This document shows positions 1 through 12,562 of a stretch of 64,000 nt of DNA, one piece after another. The position numbers were made by a program, and so were the translations under genes. This stretch comes from Prostheceraeus crozeri. Lineage: Eukaryota; Platyhelminthes; Polycladida; Euryleptidae. The stretch's first letter is position 1. Every line of letters begins with the position of its first letter. A model generated the notes under the pieces. That model saw only the letters and a program-made list of their open reading frames with translations, searched no databases and was not told the origin of the DNA. The stretch covers positions 744,001-808,000 of the forward strand of contig CAJQUW010001446.1 in the NCBI GenBank assembly GCA_907163375.1. Reading direction: 5' to 3'.

Positions 1-1
1 T

Positions 2-379
2 CAAGCCGGATATATTCGAGACGTTCACCGCATCGGGAGGGAGCGAAATGATGGTAGACCGAGATTGATATTGGTTAAGTCCAACGAGAATACCACCAGG
101 CAATTTCTGACGAAGTCTAGGCTACTCAAGCAAGCTGTTTCTCCCTTGAACAAGGTATTCATTCAAGAAGACTTGCCTGTTGAAGTGAATAGGAAAATCG
201 CAGAAATGAGGAAAAAGGCTTATGAATTGCGTACTCAAAGCCCAGGATCAACTGCGTTCGTCAAAAATAAAAAACTTCTGTATAATAGTGCCGTTATTGA
301 CTCAGTGGAGCAAAATTTTTATATTGCGATTTCACCGCTTCTTGTAAAATCAGAGAGAGATTACCGAGCATATTTCTGA
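2..379 (+). pseudogene. LINE ORF1 C-terminal fragment (copy A)
   Basis: The frame opens at base 2 with QAGYIRDVHRIGRERNDG and runs through the same residues as the last third of ORF1 at 20396-21406 (minus strand). It carries the segment from VKSNENTT to STAFVKNK and then reads on to a stop at 377-379. In ORF1 proteins of this kind this part follows an RRM-like fold and helps bind the element's own RNA. The start lies outside the window. A TATAATA-type expansion seen in the other copy is absent here. Confidence 0.8.
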
Positions 380-390
380 CGAATCTTTGC

Positions 391-1057
391 TCTTTGAATA
401 ATAAAGTTGACGAGCTTCGTTCTCATGCCGCTACGTTGAACCCAGGAGTCATTATTTGTACAGAAACTTGGCTTAACTGCAATACTCCTGCTCAAGCCGT
501 TAATATCAATGAATACGATTGTAACCGTACAGATCGGGTGAACAATTTGCGTCGAGGAGGCGTGGCTATTTAGTCATGAAAATATCTTCGATCTAAGAAA
601 ATTGAAATTTCATCTTCTGAGCATTTAGAAGTTTGTTGCATTCAAATCCCTTCTTCAAGACTGTTGATCATTGGCCTTTATCTTCCTCCAGGCATTGCGA
701 GTACAGAGTTCAAATCATTTTACTGACTGTCTGGTTGAACAAATTGACATGATTTTTGAGAAGCTACCTTACCATACGCTTATAGTTGCGGGTGACTTTA
801 ATCAATACAATCGCTCTTTTCTAACTGCCAATTACTCTTTGTTGAATATTGTAACCGGATCAACTCGTCGAAACTCAAATATTGACTTGATTTTTGTCGA
901 TGACGTTTTATTGAATTCCTATCCAAATTACAGCGTGGAAATTGGTCCGCCTATCGGAAATTCGGATCATAATACTGTGTTTGCTCCTTTTCACAAATTG
1001 CCGAATTCCAGCGATATTACACAGCGCCTAGTTTACGACTTGCGGATGTCTATCTAA
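391..1057 (+). pseudogene. LINE ORF2 endonuclease domain (copy A)
   Basis: This is the N-terminal APE-like endonuclease of ORF2, which nicks target DNA to prime reverse transcription. TETWL (catalytic Glu) is coded near 465, GVAI near 560, LYLPPG near 680, LIVAGDFN near 783 and NSDHNTV near 960. At about 571 a TAG stands where the copy at 20.1 kb has TGG (Trp). The frame is broken again after LYLPPG, because the segment from 671 onward continues in a different frame. It is a recognisable but inactive domain. Confidence 0.75.
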
Positions 1058-1163
1058 TATTGAAGCGTTTGAAAAATGATTCCTTTCCAACGATTTTTCT
1101 GCTTATTCGGAACATGATATTGACAGGAAGTGCCAAATTTTCTACGATTGTATATATGATGCC

Positions 1164-2492
1164 ATGCTAGCGATTCCATGTAGTGTAATACATTTTTCGA
1201 ACTCTGATGCATCATGGATTACACCCCTTGTCGAATGTCTGATTAATCGACGTTGGGCAGCGTTTCGAGCTAATGATTGGACTTTGTACAATCACTTGAA
1301 GACTAAAGTAAAGGATGAAGTCGTTAAAGCAAAGCACAGGCATTTCCGTAAGCAGAGCAAATCGGTCAATGGCCTTTGGTCATACGTTAAGATGGAGCGT
1401 GGGTCTAAAACGGCTGTAAGCACCAATGGCCAATCCTACAACGACTTTCTCACGGGATTGAATGAACAATTCCGTGCATCTCATGAATTTATCGATATTT
1501 GTGATGACTCCTGGCTACCTACTTTTGGTGCTGAGCATGTATGGCAAGCTTTGTCCCGACTTGCTCTCAAGGCAACAGGTAGTGATGATGTCCCAACAGC
1601 TATTTACAAAAAGTGTTCTGTAGTTCTTGCGGAAACCATTCATCACCTTATTACTGAGAGTCTGCGATTGCGAAGGTTTCCAAGACTATGGAGTGAGGTG
1701 ACAAGTGTTGTCCCCCAGGAATCACTGCTGGGTCCTTATCTGTTTGGTCTCTACGTCTCATCTCTGCAACCGTCTAATTCGGACACTATTATGGTGAATT
1801 TTGTTGATGACCTTGCAATAACATTTGGCATTAGAAAGTCCTTCGTCCGTTATGATATTGAGAGAATAAAATCTGAACTTACTGTCATACGTAATTGGTG
1901 ATTTAGAAATGATATGCAACTGAACGAACATAAAACTGCGGGACTGATCAGATATCGAGGAGATTTTCGGGAAGTAGTCGACCTCGAAAGCGAGCTTGCT
2001 GACATAACTTTCAAGCAGAATGTCCGTTTTCTTGGTGTCATTATGTATGGGAATTTTGGATGGGGTGCTCATGTCAGCTACATTGAAAGACTATGTGCTC
2101 AACGAATGTATATACTACGGCGAATGAAGTCATGTATAACAATGAAGGACTTCAGATTAATATATGCATCCCTCATCAGAACTTTACTTGAGTATGCATC
2201 TCCCGCCTTCGTTGGCTTATCCACTGAAGACTCAAGACGCTTACAAAGAGTTCAAAGCAGATGTCTCAGGATAAAGGGCATCACTGACCTGCATGTACCT
2301 GATCTTACAAAGCGAAGGGTGTCGTCAGCTTTAAAGGTGTTGCATGAGATCCCTTTCACCGACACATTCATCAAAGACCTTATCCCACCTACCCTTCCCA
2401 GTGGTCGACTTTCTGTTTATTACTCCCGTTCATCTTTACGAAGAAGCCTTTTTTCCGAAAATGAGCATAATTTCATCGTCTTCCTTTTGTGA
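1164..2492 (+). pseudogene. LINE ORF2 reverse transcriptase, internally deleted (copy A)
   Basis: Two overlapping frames (1164-1901 and 1914-2492) carry the linker, RT and C-terminal region. The thumb-side part shows VPQESLLGPYLFGLYVSSL followed by FVDDLAI, the RT catalytic Asp pair. The block that should precede it (fingers with the R-P-I-S-L region) is missing: FPRLWSEVTSVVPQ runs straight from the pre-RT segment into the VPQ motif, which shows an internal deletion. The C-terminal part (EYASPAFVGLS, LQRVQSRCLRI) is typical of CR1/jockey ORF2. A stop and frame change at about 1900 separate the two parts. Confidence 0.8.
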
Positions 2493-3939
2493 TTAACTTT
2501 ATACTTATATTATCTTGATTGTCAATGCATTCCGAATGTCTTGTATATATATTCCGATTGTCATTCAAAGAACGAATAAATATATATATATATCTTGAAA
2601 TTGATATCTAAACGATACATTTTCGAAGAAATGCAAATACATTTTTCATTAATTTTCCAACGTGAACAATGAGAGATGTAATCAGGTTCTTAGATCTGCA
2701 AGTTTCATCCGACGAGAATAGTTCGCTGATGAATAATTGAAGTATTGCTAAGGGCAGTTTATTTTAGATGCGTTTTGGTCGACCAACGGTCTATAAAATA
2801 GTGTCAATCTGAGAAGATTACTGAGGTCAGTGTGATGTGCTGATGAAAAAGACATTCCGTCTTGTCAATTTTCGTCAAGTAAATCCGAATCTTCTCTTAA
2901 GTATCACAATCTGTAAGTTGTGGTTGTCGTATGACTGAGGGAATATCGGATCAGATATTTCACTGCAATCATTTGTCAAGCTGTCAACACAATTATAAAC
3001 TAATCGGCTGTTGTCACGCACTGTGATACACACGAGGATTTTTGAGGAGAATAAATTGTTGCTGGTTGCAAAGTAGACACCACCATCATCTTCTTCGTGA
3101 AATTTCCTTTTAAATAAAGTGTATTTCAACTAAATTGGCTAAGAATTCTACGATCTGCATCAAATAAACGATACGAAGCTTTTGATGACTTCATCGTAAT
3201 GCTTGAAGGAGTAGCGCACAATTAAAGACGAATGAAAGAGACTGACATTGCTGAAGTTACTTTTTCCAATTGCAAATGAGGTACGGCATACTTTTGAGTG
3301 AGTGACATTGCAAATCAATCGATAGGATATGGGATTGCTATAAACTACATTACTTTGCAAAAACTAATCATTTGATATTTCACATTTGTAAAGAATAGGG
3401 GTTTTAAAGACAAGCATATCATTTACACATTTTCATTCAAAGGATGACAACAAGGCACAGGTGACAGATCATGAAATAGAACTGACGCACGGATTGACTT
3501 TGCCATAATTTAGCTCACAAAACGACCTTTATTAAATTACATCGTCTATTCTATCGTAATTGGAAGCATCACCCTGAAGATTATCAGAGAAGTTGAGAAC
3601 AATAACAAATTTCTCATCTTCTTTTCCGTTACTCTTTTTGCAGTAAATAAGATACCATTCATCTCCAAATGCATTCATGAATACCATTTCATGGTTGACA
3701 AAGTATGAAAGTGCACTGACAAGGGATGTTGATGTTCATTTGGTCAAATTGTCGTCACAGGTCAGAATTGTCGGATAGCTATGTCAAAAGTAATCATTTC
3801 TCTGCACGAACATCTGGCAACCTGTGGTGTCAGGCTGTAGTGCGGTGGCAGAGCAAGCCGCAAGGCATCTTGGCGAGGGATGAATTTTCCTATCTCGTAA
3901 AGCAAGCCGCTTGTCATTTCAGAACTTTTTTCTGAAATT

Positions 3940-4057
3940 ACTTGGACGCATGCTCTCGCGCGTCTCTGTGGGAACATTCCCATAGGTTTGTTAAGGCTCT
4001 GAACGAAAATTCTGGACGCCTGAGACGCGCTGCGCCGCGTCCAGTGTGAACGGAACT
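3940..4057 (-). mobile_element. Short Harbinger-like MITE (GTTCACACTGGACGCG family)
   Basis: Read on the minus strand this begins AGTTCCGTTCACACTGG and continues with GCGTCC, TTTTCGTTCAGAGCC and CCTATGGG. The same order of blocks occurs on the plus strand at 58491-58616 in an opsin intron, so the two are copies of one short element with GC-rich inverted ends. A TTA next to the outer end fits a TWA target duplication of PIF/Harbinger type. The other end is degenerate. Confidence 0.6.
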
Positions 4058-7000
4058 TTACCATCTATCCATGATTTATTGAGACTAATTCGGAGATTTA
4101 GATTAATTCAAAGAAACTGAGTTGCTGTCAACAAATATGTTTATGCCATAAAGATGTAATTTAATAAACTTACAAATAACATGTAGGTGCTTTATTTCAC
4201 ACATTAATGCAATTGTTGAGGTTGGCGACACATTAAATATGTTATTCGTTTGAAAAGACACGATACAAAATGTTGAGACATAGAAACAATAAAAGTTAAA
4301 AACCAACCTTAGTCATGGTTAAACCTTAGTTAAACCTCAGTCATGGCAACATAGTGCAAATTGTAGCATGTCATAGATTCATGCGATCTACTACTAAAAT
4401 AAACTAAAAATATAATACACCTTAAATATTCTCCTAAAATGTAACTTAGAATTTGTAAAGTACATTTGTCGTCTATTACATCAATGTCATTCGTTGAAAA
4501 ATTGGGAGTGTCAATGCTGTAGATCTGATAGCTCGGAAGTCAGCAAGGATGTCTTGAGTTTACTAATTCCATCAATGCATAGATGTCATCCTACTGGGAA
4601 CTGGGAAGAAGAAATGTCTCCATTTCTGCAGATTAAAAAGTATCATTGACAAACCTGCAATCTGTTAAAGTGATCGTTATCTGATCGTCGCATTCACCCG
4701 ACTTACTTGAATGATTTTCATTTATGAGAAAGGTTGGCAGTTTTCCAATCTATGAGTGACTGAAATTCAAAATCATTGCAGCCGCATAATGTGGGACTGT
4801 GATGTTCAATGCGGGAGGCGGTGAATTCCTCCCTCTGTTTTGAAGTTATTCTGCCTTGTTGTACGCGGTGCACTGGTTCTTCAGTTTTCACCGGTTCTCG
4901 GAACGATGCACCGAAATGTGAGATTTTTTGTAAATTGATGTTTTACTGCATAGTTTCATTTATAAATAATTCATTTTACCTGTCATCTTTGTCACAGCAA
5001 ATATGGAGAGAAAATATTTTGAGCATACAATCCAACTAGGAGAACACTATTTATCAATTCAATTCAAACTTTCAATCTTTGCATCATGAAAATGAAGCTT
5101 TTTGAAAATCACGGCTATATCACAGAAATAGCCGATGCAATTCATGATGTTGTGAAAGCAAATGTAACAAAGGTGATGAAAATTAGAACATTCAAGTTCA
5201 TGATCAATCAGAGATATACGCAATTAGCATATTAAGTGGAATTTCAATGTTTATTCATTAAATACCGCTTCTAGTATACAAATGACATGTCGTCCATGTT
5301 AGAATGAATGCAGGAATTAATAGGTTCTGCTTTTTGCAAACAAAATCTAAATATAATAATGAATATCCGCTTCACATGCTAATTGCACATCTCAAATTTG
5401 CCTGCGAAGGTGGCTGTAACTTTCAATCGGGAGTCGGAATATTGGATGAAGTGGCAGCTATTCAGGTCAGGTCCTATTTGTCAGTTGAGTATACAGCTCA
5501 ACATATAACTGTTCTATTTACTTCATGATACATCACTTTAGGCCATGAAATCTCGATTTTTCAATCTCACAATGAATGCTGCGCACCTTGCTGTTGCTCC
5601 TCTTGCGAATGTATATCCATAGGTTATATCCTAGCATTCCAGCGGCCGGGGTTCCGTCCGCAAGATTTTTTCGGAATCCGGCTACATTTTAGCATCACTG
5701 TTCACAAAGATGCTGATTGAAGCAGAATAATGTCGAGATGTTGACCCTCTTCCACGGGAATGTGAAGATTGCTCTGACATTATTGAGAATCTTTCTGCAT
5801 TTCGTTATGTTTTCAAGTACTGCATTTTTTCATGATTTCGAAAAATGAATCAAAAATCTGCTTTTCGTTGTTATGTATCTATTTCTTTCCTCTAGTTTAT
5901 AAAAAATCTGCAAGAATTATCGTATAGACGAAAGGGTCAAGTATGATGAGAGTCACCTGCCATTGGCATAATAAAGTGAAAGAAGTTTCGTAATGCAAGT
6001 CTCTTTTCCAATTCTTCTCCACTATTTTATGCGTGTGCATTTTATGAGTGTCTATTTCATAATTTGTATTATAAATTATTTCTGTATAAATATTCTTATA
6101 ACATTTCTTATAAATGTTTCTTATAAGTATTTCTAATCCATTGTGCTTCATAAAATTTGAATCGAATTCTAGAAAATATGAGCACTTGATATAAAAGTGA
6201 GAGAGAGAGAGATCATGTCTTCAAGATTTGGAAGATCGAATTTGCTATTACAGGAAAATCTAGAACGCGAAGCAAGCTGTATTTCGGCTACGCTTAAATA
6301 AATGCTTCATCGTAGTTTTTTAAAATAAAAAACTTTCACTGCAAACAGGTGCGACTATAGCTCAGTAAGAAAACAGTATTTAACAGAAAATTTAACACTC
6401 GCCACGAGCATGACACAATCAGTGGTATCCGCTTATTTTAGAGGCATAGATCTTGAAGCTACATAAATATCATTTTGAAATTTGAGTCTGTATAATTTTG
6501 GAAAAAATCCTTCTCTTGGACAATACTGTGAGATCGAACATGAATATAAGTATCTAAAGTGACAGCTTTACATCAGTTGCGTTATTATGATTGATCTACA
6601 TAATTATAGAATATAATTTTGAATTTATGCTTGCTTTCTATACAACTCAAAAGATCACAAGGACATGTTTATTAAATTATGTCTAATTGATTAAAATACA
6701 ATTTCCCCTTTACAAATTCACCGTATACAAATGAAAGTGACCTCAACATTATGATTGAATTATTATAATGGTGCTTTGCCACAAAAACAATAATAGCAGC
6801 ATTTTTTTGACTGCTCACAAAATTATAAAGCCACTTTCTTCACATGCTTGAATAACGAATATATTTGTGAAAAGTGTGGGTGAATCTCACGCAATTCAGA
6901 CAAACATGCATACTAATTCATCATAATCGGTTGCTGATATCAGTCTTACGATCGATATGCTTCATTTGAAATCATATCTACATGGCCAAAACTACCACTT

Positions 7001-7186
7001 AATATAGAAAAATCAAAAAAATTTATAATTTTTCAAATGTACTTTTGAATTAAGGCTATTTGTCTGACTGTCCATTCAGTTGTCAAAAAATCAATGAGTT
7101 TTTAATAGCATTCTAATGCCTCTTCCTTCAACGAGTTCCCAAACCATTCCTGTTCTCAATGAATTTTTTTCTAAATAAATTGCGCT

Positions 7187-7249
7187 GATAATAATAAATT
7201 GTTTTTCCTTTTTTAATTTTTTTTTTGATAATAATAAATTGTTTTTCCT
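7187..7249. repeat. Two-unit direct repeat
   Basis: The unit GATAATAATAAATTGTTTTT occurs at 7187 and again at 7227, separated by a poly-T stretch. It looks like a local duplication by slippage. Confidence 0.7.
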
Positions 7250-10200
7250 ATTGTGGTGTCAGCAATGCTGCGCAAAAATCCTCGGGTCAAAATGTAGCGA
7301 AAAAATTACGTTGGCCTCAAATGGGCTAATGTTAAAAACTGTCAAACTGTCCATCAGATCACTCGAGCTGTTCATGCTTGTCTAATCTGCCTAGATAATC
7401 GACATTGAAAAATCTTTCATATATTATTGAGGAAATTGTACAATCTACTTGAAAGCAAACTCAGCAGGTCTACTTATCGATTTTTTGATGAACCCGCATT
7501 CAAGAATGAAGCTGTTGAAAGAAAAGGTTGACAAATAATTCGTTAGCGTAAAAGATTTTGATTCTTAAGTCACCCAGGAATGACTTTCCAAGCAACAATT
7601 TGATAAAGGTTATTTTCAGTTGAGACATTCATCAAATGTGCATCGCAGCACATGCTTAAATTTTTTGAACTTTGCATCTTACGACCAGTTTAAAACTTGA
7701 AAATGAAATAATTTTAAAAAAAGGCCTGGCCAGCACAATGTAGTTACATTTAGAAGATTTTGTTTAAGTGAAAACCATCATCCTCTAAGAATCTCAGTTA
7801 CCTACATAAAATAAACTAAGATAAAGAAAGCCAAATATTCAAAATAATAAATCTGCAATGAACTTTGAAGAAAATAAAATGCATGCGGAACTACAGTATA
7901 GATACTAAATCTGCTAGAATTGACTTTCAGCGTCTCACCTGGAACTACTCCATGAAGAAGATGAAATAGGGAACTAGACTTGCTATTAATGGACCAATTG
8001 GTGGCGAACTATTCATAAAATTTAATTTACCTCAAGAGGACCGTTCTGTAGCCTAATCCATCCTATCTAGTCTTGATTCGCAGACAACTAACTATGACAA
8101 GCTTAATCTATACACGACGGAAGATATTATCAATTACCTATCTCACTGCAGATGGGAAAGAAGATTATGTGAATTATGAAAATCATTCACGTTGTTAGCT
8201 AGCTTAATATAGAAAATAAACTAACCAAGTAAATATCAAAGCGTAGATCGTACTTACAATTTAGAAAAGAAGGGCAATAGATTCTGAAAATGATAAGTGA
8301 ATTGCTATTTTAGTAGAATATTGAAATTGTAACAATAGGAAAAATAATAAGAAAATAATTGGATAAACAGATAAATAAATAAAAAAGGAAACAAACACCA
8401 CAAAGAAATAAAAATGACTAAGCATAAATCAAAAAAAATTACAAGAAACTTACATAAAATAAATGAGCAAACTGCAAAAAATGAATGCAAACGAAAAATA
8501 TAATTCATACTGAAATTAAAGTAAAATTATTGTTAGGAGAATGATTTTCACTTGCTTTGTCTCGTCTCTCGAAATTGTGTAGACGGAGAACCGTGGAAAT
8601 CACCTTGCAATGGCTGCCATTGCCAGACCAGACTCAACATTTAATTAAAATTATGCTCCTCGGATAGAAGAGTTGTCACGGCAACTCCTCTCATGTTTTA
8701 TTCGGCGCCATTGGTCTAAAAACGGATGGAATCATTAGATTCTATTTCATAAGAATTTTAATATTTCTCTTGTTTTGTTTGCCACATCATACGGGCGAGT
8801 CTGTATTTGCAGTTTCTCTTATGATATTTTCTATTACATGCCCGTCAATTTATGTTTAATTATAAGCAACGATTTTAGATTACTCGGGGAGAACATTTTG
8901 CTTCAAGTCGTTCAGTCAAGCACATCCTACGTCACTTGCATGCTTACAAGACGAGTAAAACAAAGGACATGTGTCGCACAGATTTGCAGTTTTCAATTTT
9001 TATCGTCAACAGCTACATGTAGCTCCTCAAACTGACAACAATCCGTGTCAAATCCGCATCACATTTTGCTACTTACCTGTTTTCACGATGTTGAAGCTTT
9101 CGACAAGGTAGCGATAAAAATTTGTATTCAAATAACAAAAAAATCAAGCTTTCAAATGGAGCATGTTCACACACGATGCTTGGATCGCCGTATGTAGGAC
9201 GTATGATATTCTTCGATATTTTAAACATTCTATAAGCACAAATGCTTGAGAGGGTCGATTTGACAATTTTACTTTTAATTTCGCCTGAAAAGGTGTTGTG
9301 ATTGAATATGTGATTATTAAAGTTGCCATCTATAGAACATCAATGTACGTTGCACTCTTAAAAGCATTCCCTGAAAAATGTGCAGAATTAAATATGCACA
9401 CATTGGCATTAAATGTAAAATCAAATTTCTCCAGTAGATCTCTCCACAATGTTGAACTTTTGGTTCTGGGTCGACTTTGGGTAAGTGATACAAAGCTTAG
9501 ACTTCCTATACATAACTTGGGCTTCCTGCTAATGATGCATTTGTGCTGTAAGACAGCACAATTAAGTTCAATAGAAGTACTTGCAGTTGTTAGATACTTC
9601 ATTTTCTTCAATGCCAAAAAGCCGTCGCAATGAAGGATTGGAACTCTCGACCTGCTACTTGAAGTAGGTACTCGGCAGCTGTATGTACGAAGAGGTAGCT
9701 GTTCTAAAAGTATCTGCGCTTGCTATTGTTTATTCGTGTAATACCGTACATTTTGCTCTGTTCATCGGCTTTTGTTAAGATGTAGCCTATGTACGAGCTC
9801 TGTCAATTCAAATAGTTATCATTTTACAGTTTGCACATTCAAAATATTCGTTTTGCAAAAAATCAACAAGTGGACGAGTGGACGAAGGGTACATTTGCGC
9901 TTTTTCCCTCTTTTGTACTGGCGGCAGTAAGCACTGCTGGCATGCCATGATTCATTGCAGGTATAGCTTATTAAGCTTGTATCAGCATTAAATATGGTGC
10001 TACTAAAATATTCAGTGTTATGAATAATGATGGTCAAAAAATCAAAAATTTTCTTCCGAATAGGCCTAAGGCATGCCAGAAAGCATAACCAAATCAATTT
10101 AGGCTTCCATTTGAATTGACTTAATTTCACATTTTGTGACATGCTGTACATTACATGTACTTTGAGGAGTGAATTTTTGAATTTTTGATTTGGCTTTTTA

Positions 10201-11019
10201 TTTGAAAATGGTTCCCCGTGTTCTACCTTAACATGTGATCACTGTTGAATCTTCCAAAGATTTCCCGGCAATCTGTCATCACAGAACTTCGGGAAAATGG
10301 AAAGCTTCATTTCAAAACTGAAAATTATGATCTTATCACATGCCATAGAGTAAGTATATTTGGTAGAGTAACAACTCATCATTAATTAAATCCCCATTGT
10401 GTATACAGTTTTGATTATATTAGATGAACTCGAGTTCAGACCCACTGGCCAGCAAGACATGTGAAATCTGCAAATTTTTGCACTTTTGGAGAAATTTACG
10501 CCGATTTCACTGATCATGATAGCAAAACAGAAGGAATAATAGCATTTTACAAATCCTCCGTGTCATGTAAACCTTGGAGAGGTAATATAGTTTGTTAAAT
10601 TAGCAATTCGATGGGTTACTATCTATGGCTACTATCATTTTAATGATTAGCATTTTCTTGAGCGTGATCATATCACAAGCTACGTGTACCTGCCACTGAG
10701 AGAGCAAAATAGTATAATCAAAGACAATCATCATAATTAGCTTGAAAAGACCTAAATGGGTCACATTGCTATTTAGATTCAAGAAATCAAACACAAATTT
10801 AGTGAATCATAAAATTATGCCGATGAAAATTGAATTAAAAACTGGAAATTTCAGCCGAGAAGTACACAACTTCTCCATGAAGAAGTGCATTACAATGTGG
10901 TTCATGAAATTAACATGATAACCAGCTCAATTTCCGCTTGATAAAGATACCTGTTAGTAAATGTTCATTCCTTTGATGTATAACAAGTTTCTCACTGAGT
11001 CTGTTTTAAATATGACAGA

Positions 11020-11572
11020 TCTGTTGGACAGATTTTCGATGATTCATTGTGATGCAAAAATATAAAATGAACATGCTGTGAAATTAAATTTCACATTTGA
11101 TCTTTATCTTTATCATGGAAGATATAAAGATGAAAATTCCTACGATTGAATGCATTGATTTTTTTATAAGTGGATGTCTGTGTATATGTCGGACAGACGC
11201 GATAAATTTTAATCATTTAAAATTTTTGACTCATCAGTCAATATTATCGAAGATCCAAGCAATATATAGCCATCGAAGTTGTGTCATCTTCAACTTCAGC
11301 GCACTTCACATATGCCATAACGCTGTTTTGTAATGAATTTTGGAGGAAAGACACCAAATGCTTAACTTACATAAAGCCATCAATCTGTTGGACAGACTCT
11401 GTCGGACAGACGGATCCGGGACATAGGTATCAAACTTCAAATTCTTCTATTTTTTAAATTTCTGTCAACATGCTGTTCCTTTCTTGGTACAACCATAGAA
11501 TATTTTGCAAAAATGTCATGTTCTTCATACAGAAATAGTCTGATGCATCTAATGCGTCTGTCCAACAGACTA
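11020..11572. repeat. Cluster of TCTGTTGGACAGA motif
   Basis: The quasi-palindrome TCTGTTGGACAGA(CG) or its TGTCGGACAGACG variant occurs near 11020, 11187, 11393 and 11400, and reversed at 11555-11570. A second cluster lies at 17560-17933. The motif is its own approximate reverse complement around a TGG centre. Between copies the sequence is unrelated, so this is neither a simple tandem array nor an array with regular spacing. Confidence 0.6.
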
Positions 11573-12562
11573 TCAGAAAAATTCTGCACCACAATCAAAA
11601 ACGATGTACGATGACATGCATCTATGTCCTGATTGACCTACTGACTATTTTGATTCCAAAATATACAATTTAGCCATTGATTCAATTAGATTCCACATTC
11701 TTTGATAATTTTTCTGATGGTGCAATTAACCAAATAAATTTGTAAATCAAAAACTTCATAATTAAATTATAAAATATTAAATTGTCTTTGTTTTATTATT
11801 TATAATTTTGATATTTATTCATATAATCCTATTTATCTTAGGATTTTATGTTTACTTTATTACTTTATTGATATTTTATTATTGTCACTGTTTTTTGTTT
11901 TATAATTTTTAATTTTAATTTTTTACTATTTGTCATTCCTGTTTTTATAGAGTTAATCTATGCCATTAAGCAGCTTTAATGGTTCTATATAGCTTTCGTT
12001 TTTTTTATTAATCTTACTTTGACTTTATTCACTTCATATTGTAAACTGTATTGATTTACACTTTAAGTTGTCCGCACACACAATACGAATTTAGAACTTT
12101 GTATCAAGAACTGTCAAGTCTACACCTCTCGTTTCATCGCGTCATGTACTCGTAGAACTGTATTTACAGCTGAAAGCCAATGTACGTATCTTGTCATATC
12201 ACTTATTGTATTTCATCAAAGAGAACAACCAAGGCCAATAGAATTATGAAGTTTTTGATTTACATTCTTTGATAAATGAAAACGTCATGATTTGAGCCAT
12301 AACACTATAATTGATGAAATTCTGTGAATTTTCATTTCTAAAACTGTGTCTTACCAATATGCTGGATCACATCACCACAAATTATTCGTGGAAGCAATGC
12401 TCATGAAACCATGCTTCACAAATTGGGCATCTCAGCCAATCAACGATCTCGTTGATGCTATACCTCAGTTTGCAATGTCCACATAAATTCTCGTCACCCG
12501 ATGCACTGTGACCACAAATTGATTGAATTCTTTGACTTTCGTACTTTTTAGTGCAGTATGGC

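Larger units (their letters stand above)
1..2592 (+). mobile_element. CR1-like LINE, copy A, decayed, 5' end beyond window
   Basis: The stretch reads in order as the end of ORF1, an AP-type endonuclease, a damaged reverse transcriptase and its C-terminal region, ending near a short TA-rich tail at about 2577-2592. The first 380 bases match the minus-strand copy at 20.3-20.7 kb almost exactly, so both are one family. The endonuclease shows TETWL, LYLPPG, AGDFN and SDH. The family is placed with CR1/jockey-type LINEs from the PHD-bearing ORF1 of the other copy and the lack of a long poly-A tail; the clade is inference. Several stops and an internal RT deletion make this copy dead. Confidence 0.85.
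2593..12381. other. Long gene-poor stretch
   Basis: I see no supported gene in these 9.8 kb. The open frames are short, AT-rich and without recognisable domains. The stretch does contain a short MITE (3940-4057), a direct repeat (7187-7249), a GA run near 6199-6212 and a cluster of a dispersed 13-15-bp motif (11020-11572). The rest looks like ordinary intergenic or deep intronic DNA with very old repeat debris. Confidence 0.5.

Noticed and set aside
9630-9720. tRNA- or SINE-like stretch (minus strand AGTTCCAATCC with a self-complementary CTACTTCAAGTAG)
   Set aside because: The B-box match is imperfect, no A box or acceptor stem pairs, and the anticodon arm cannot be drawn. At most a very old SINE relic.
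11020-11572. CRISPR-like array from the repeated 13-15-bp motif
   Set aside because: Spacing is irregular, copies occur in both orientations, and the sequence is animal nuclear DNA.
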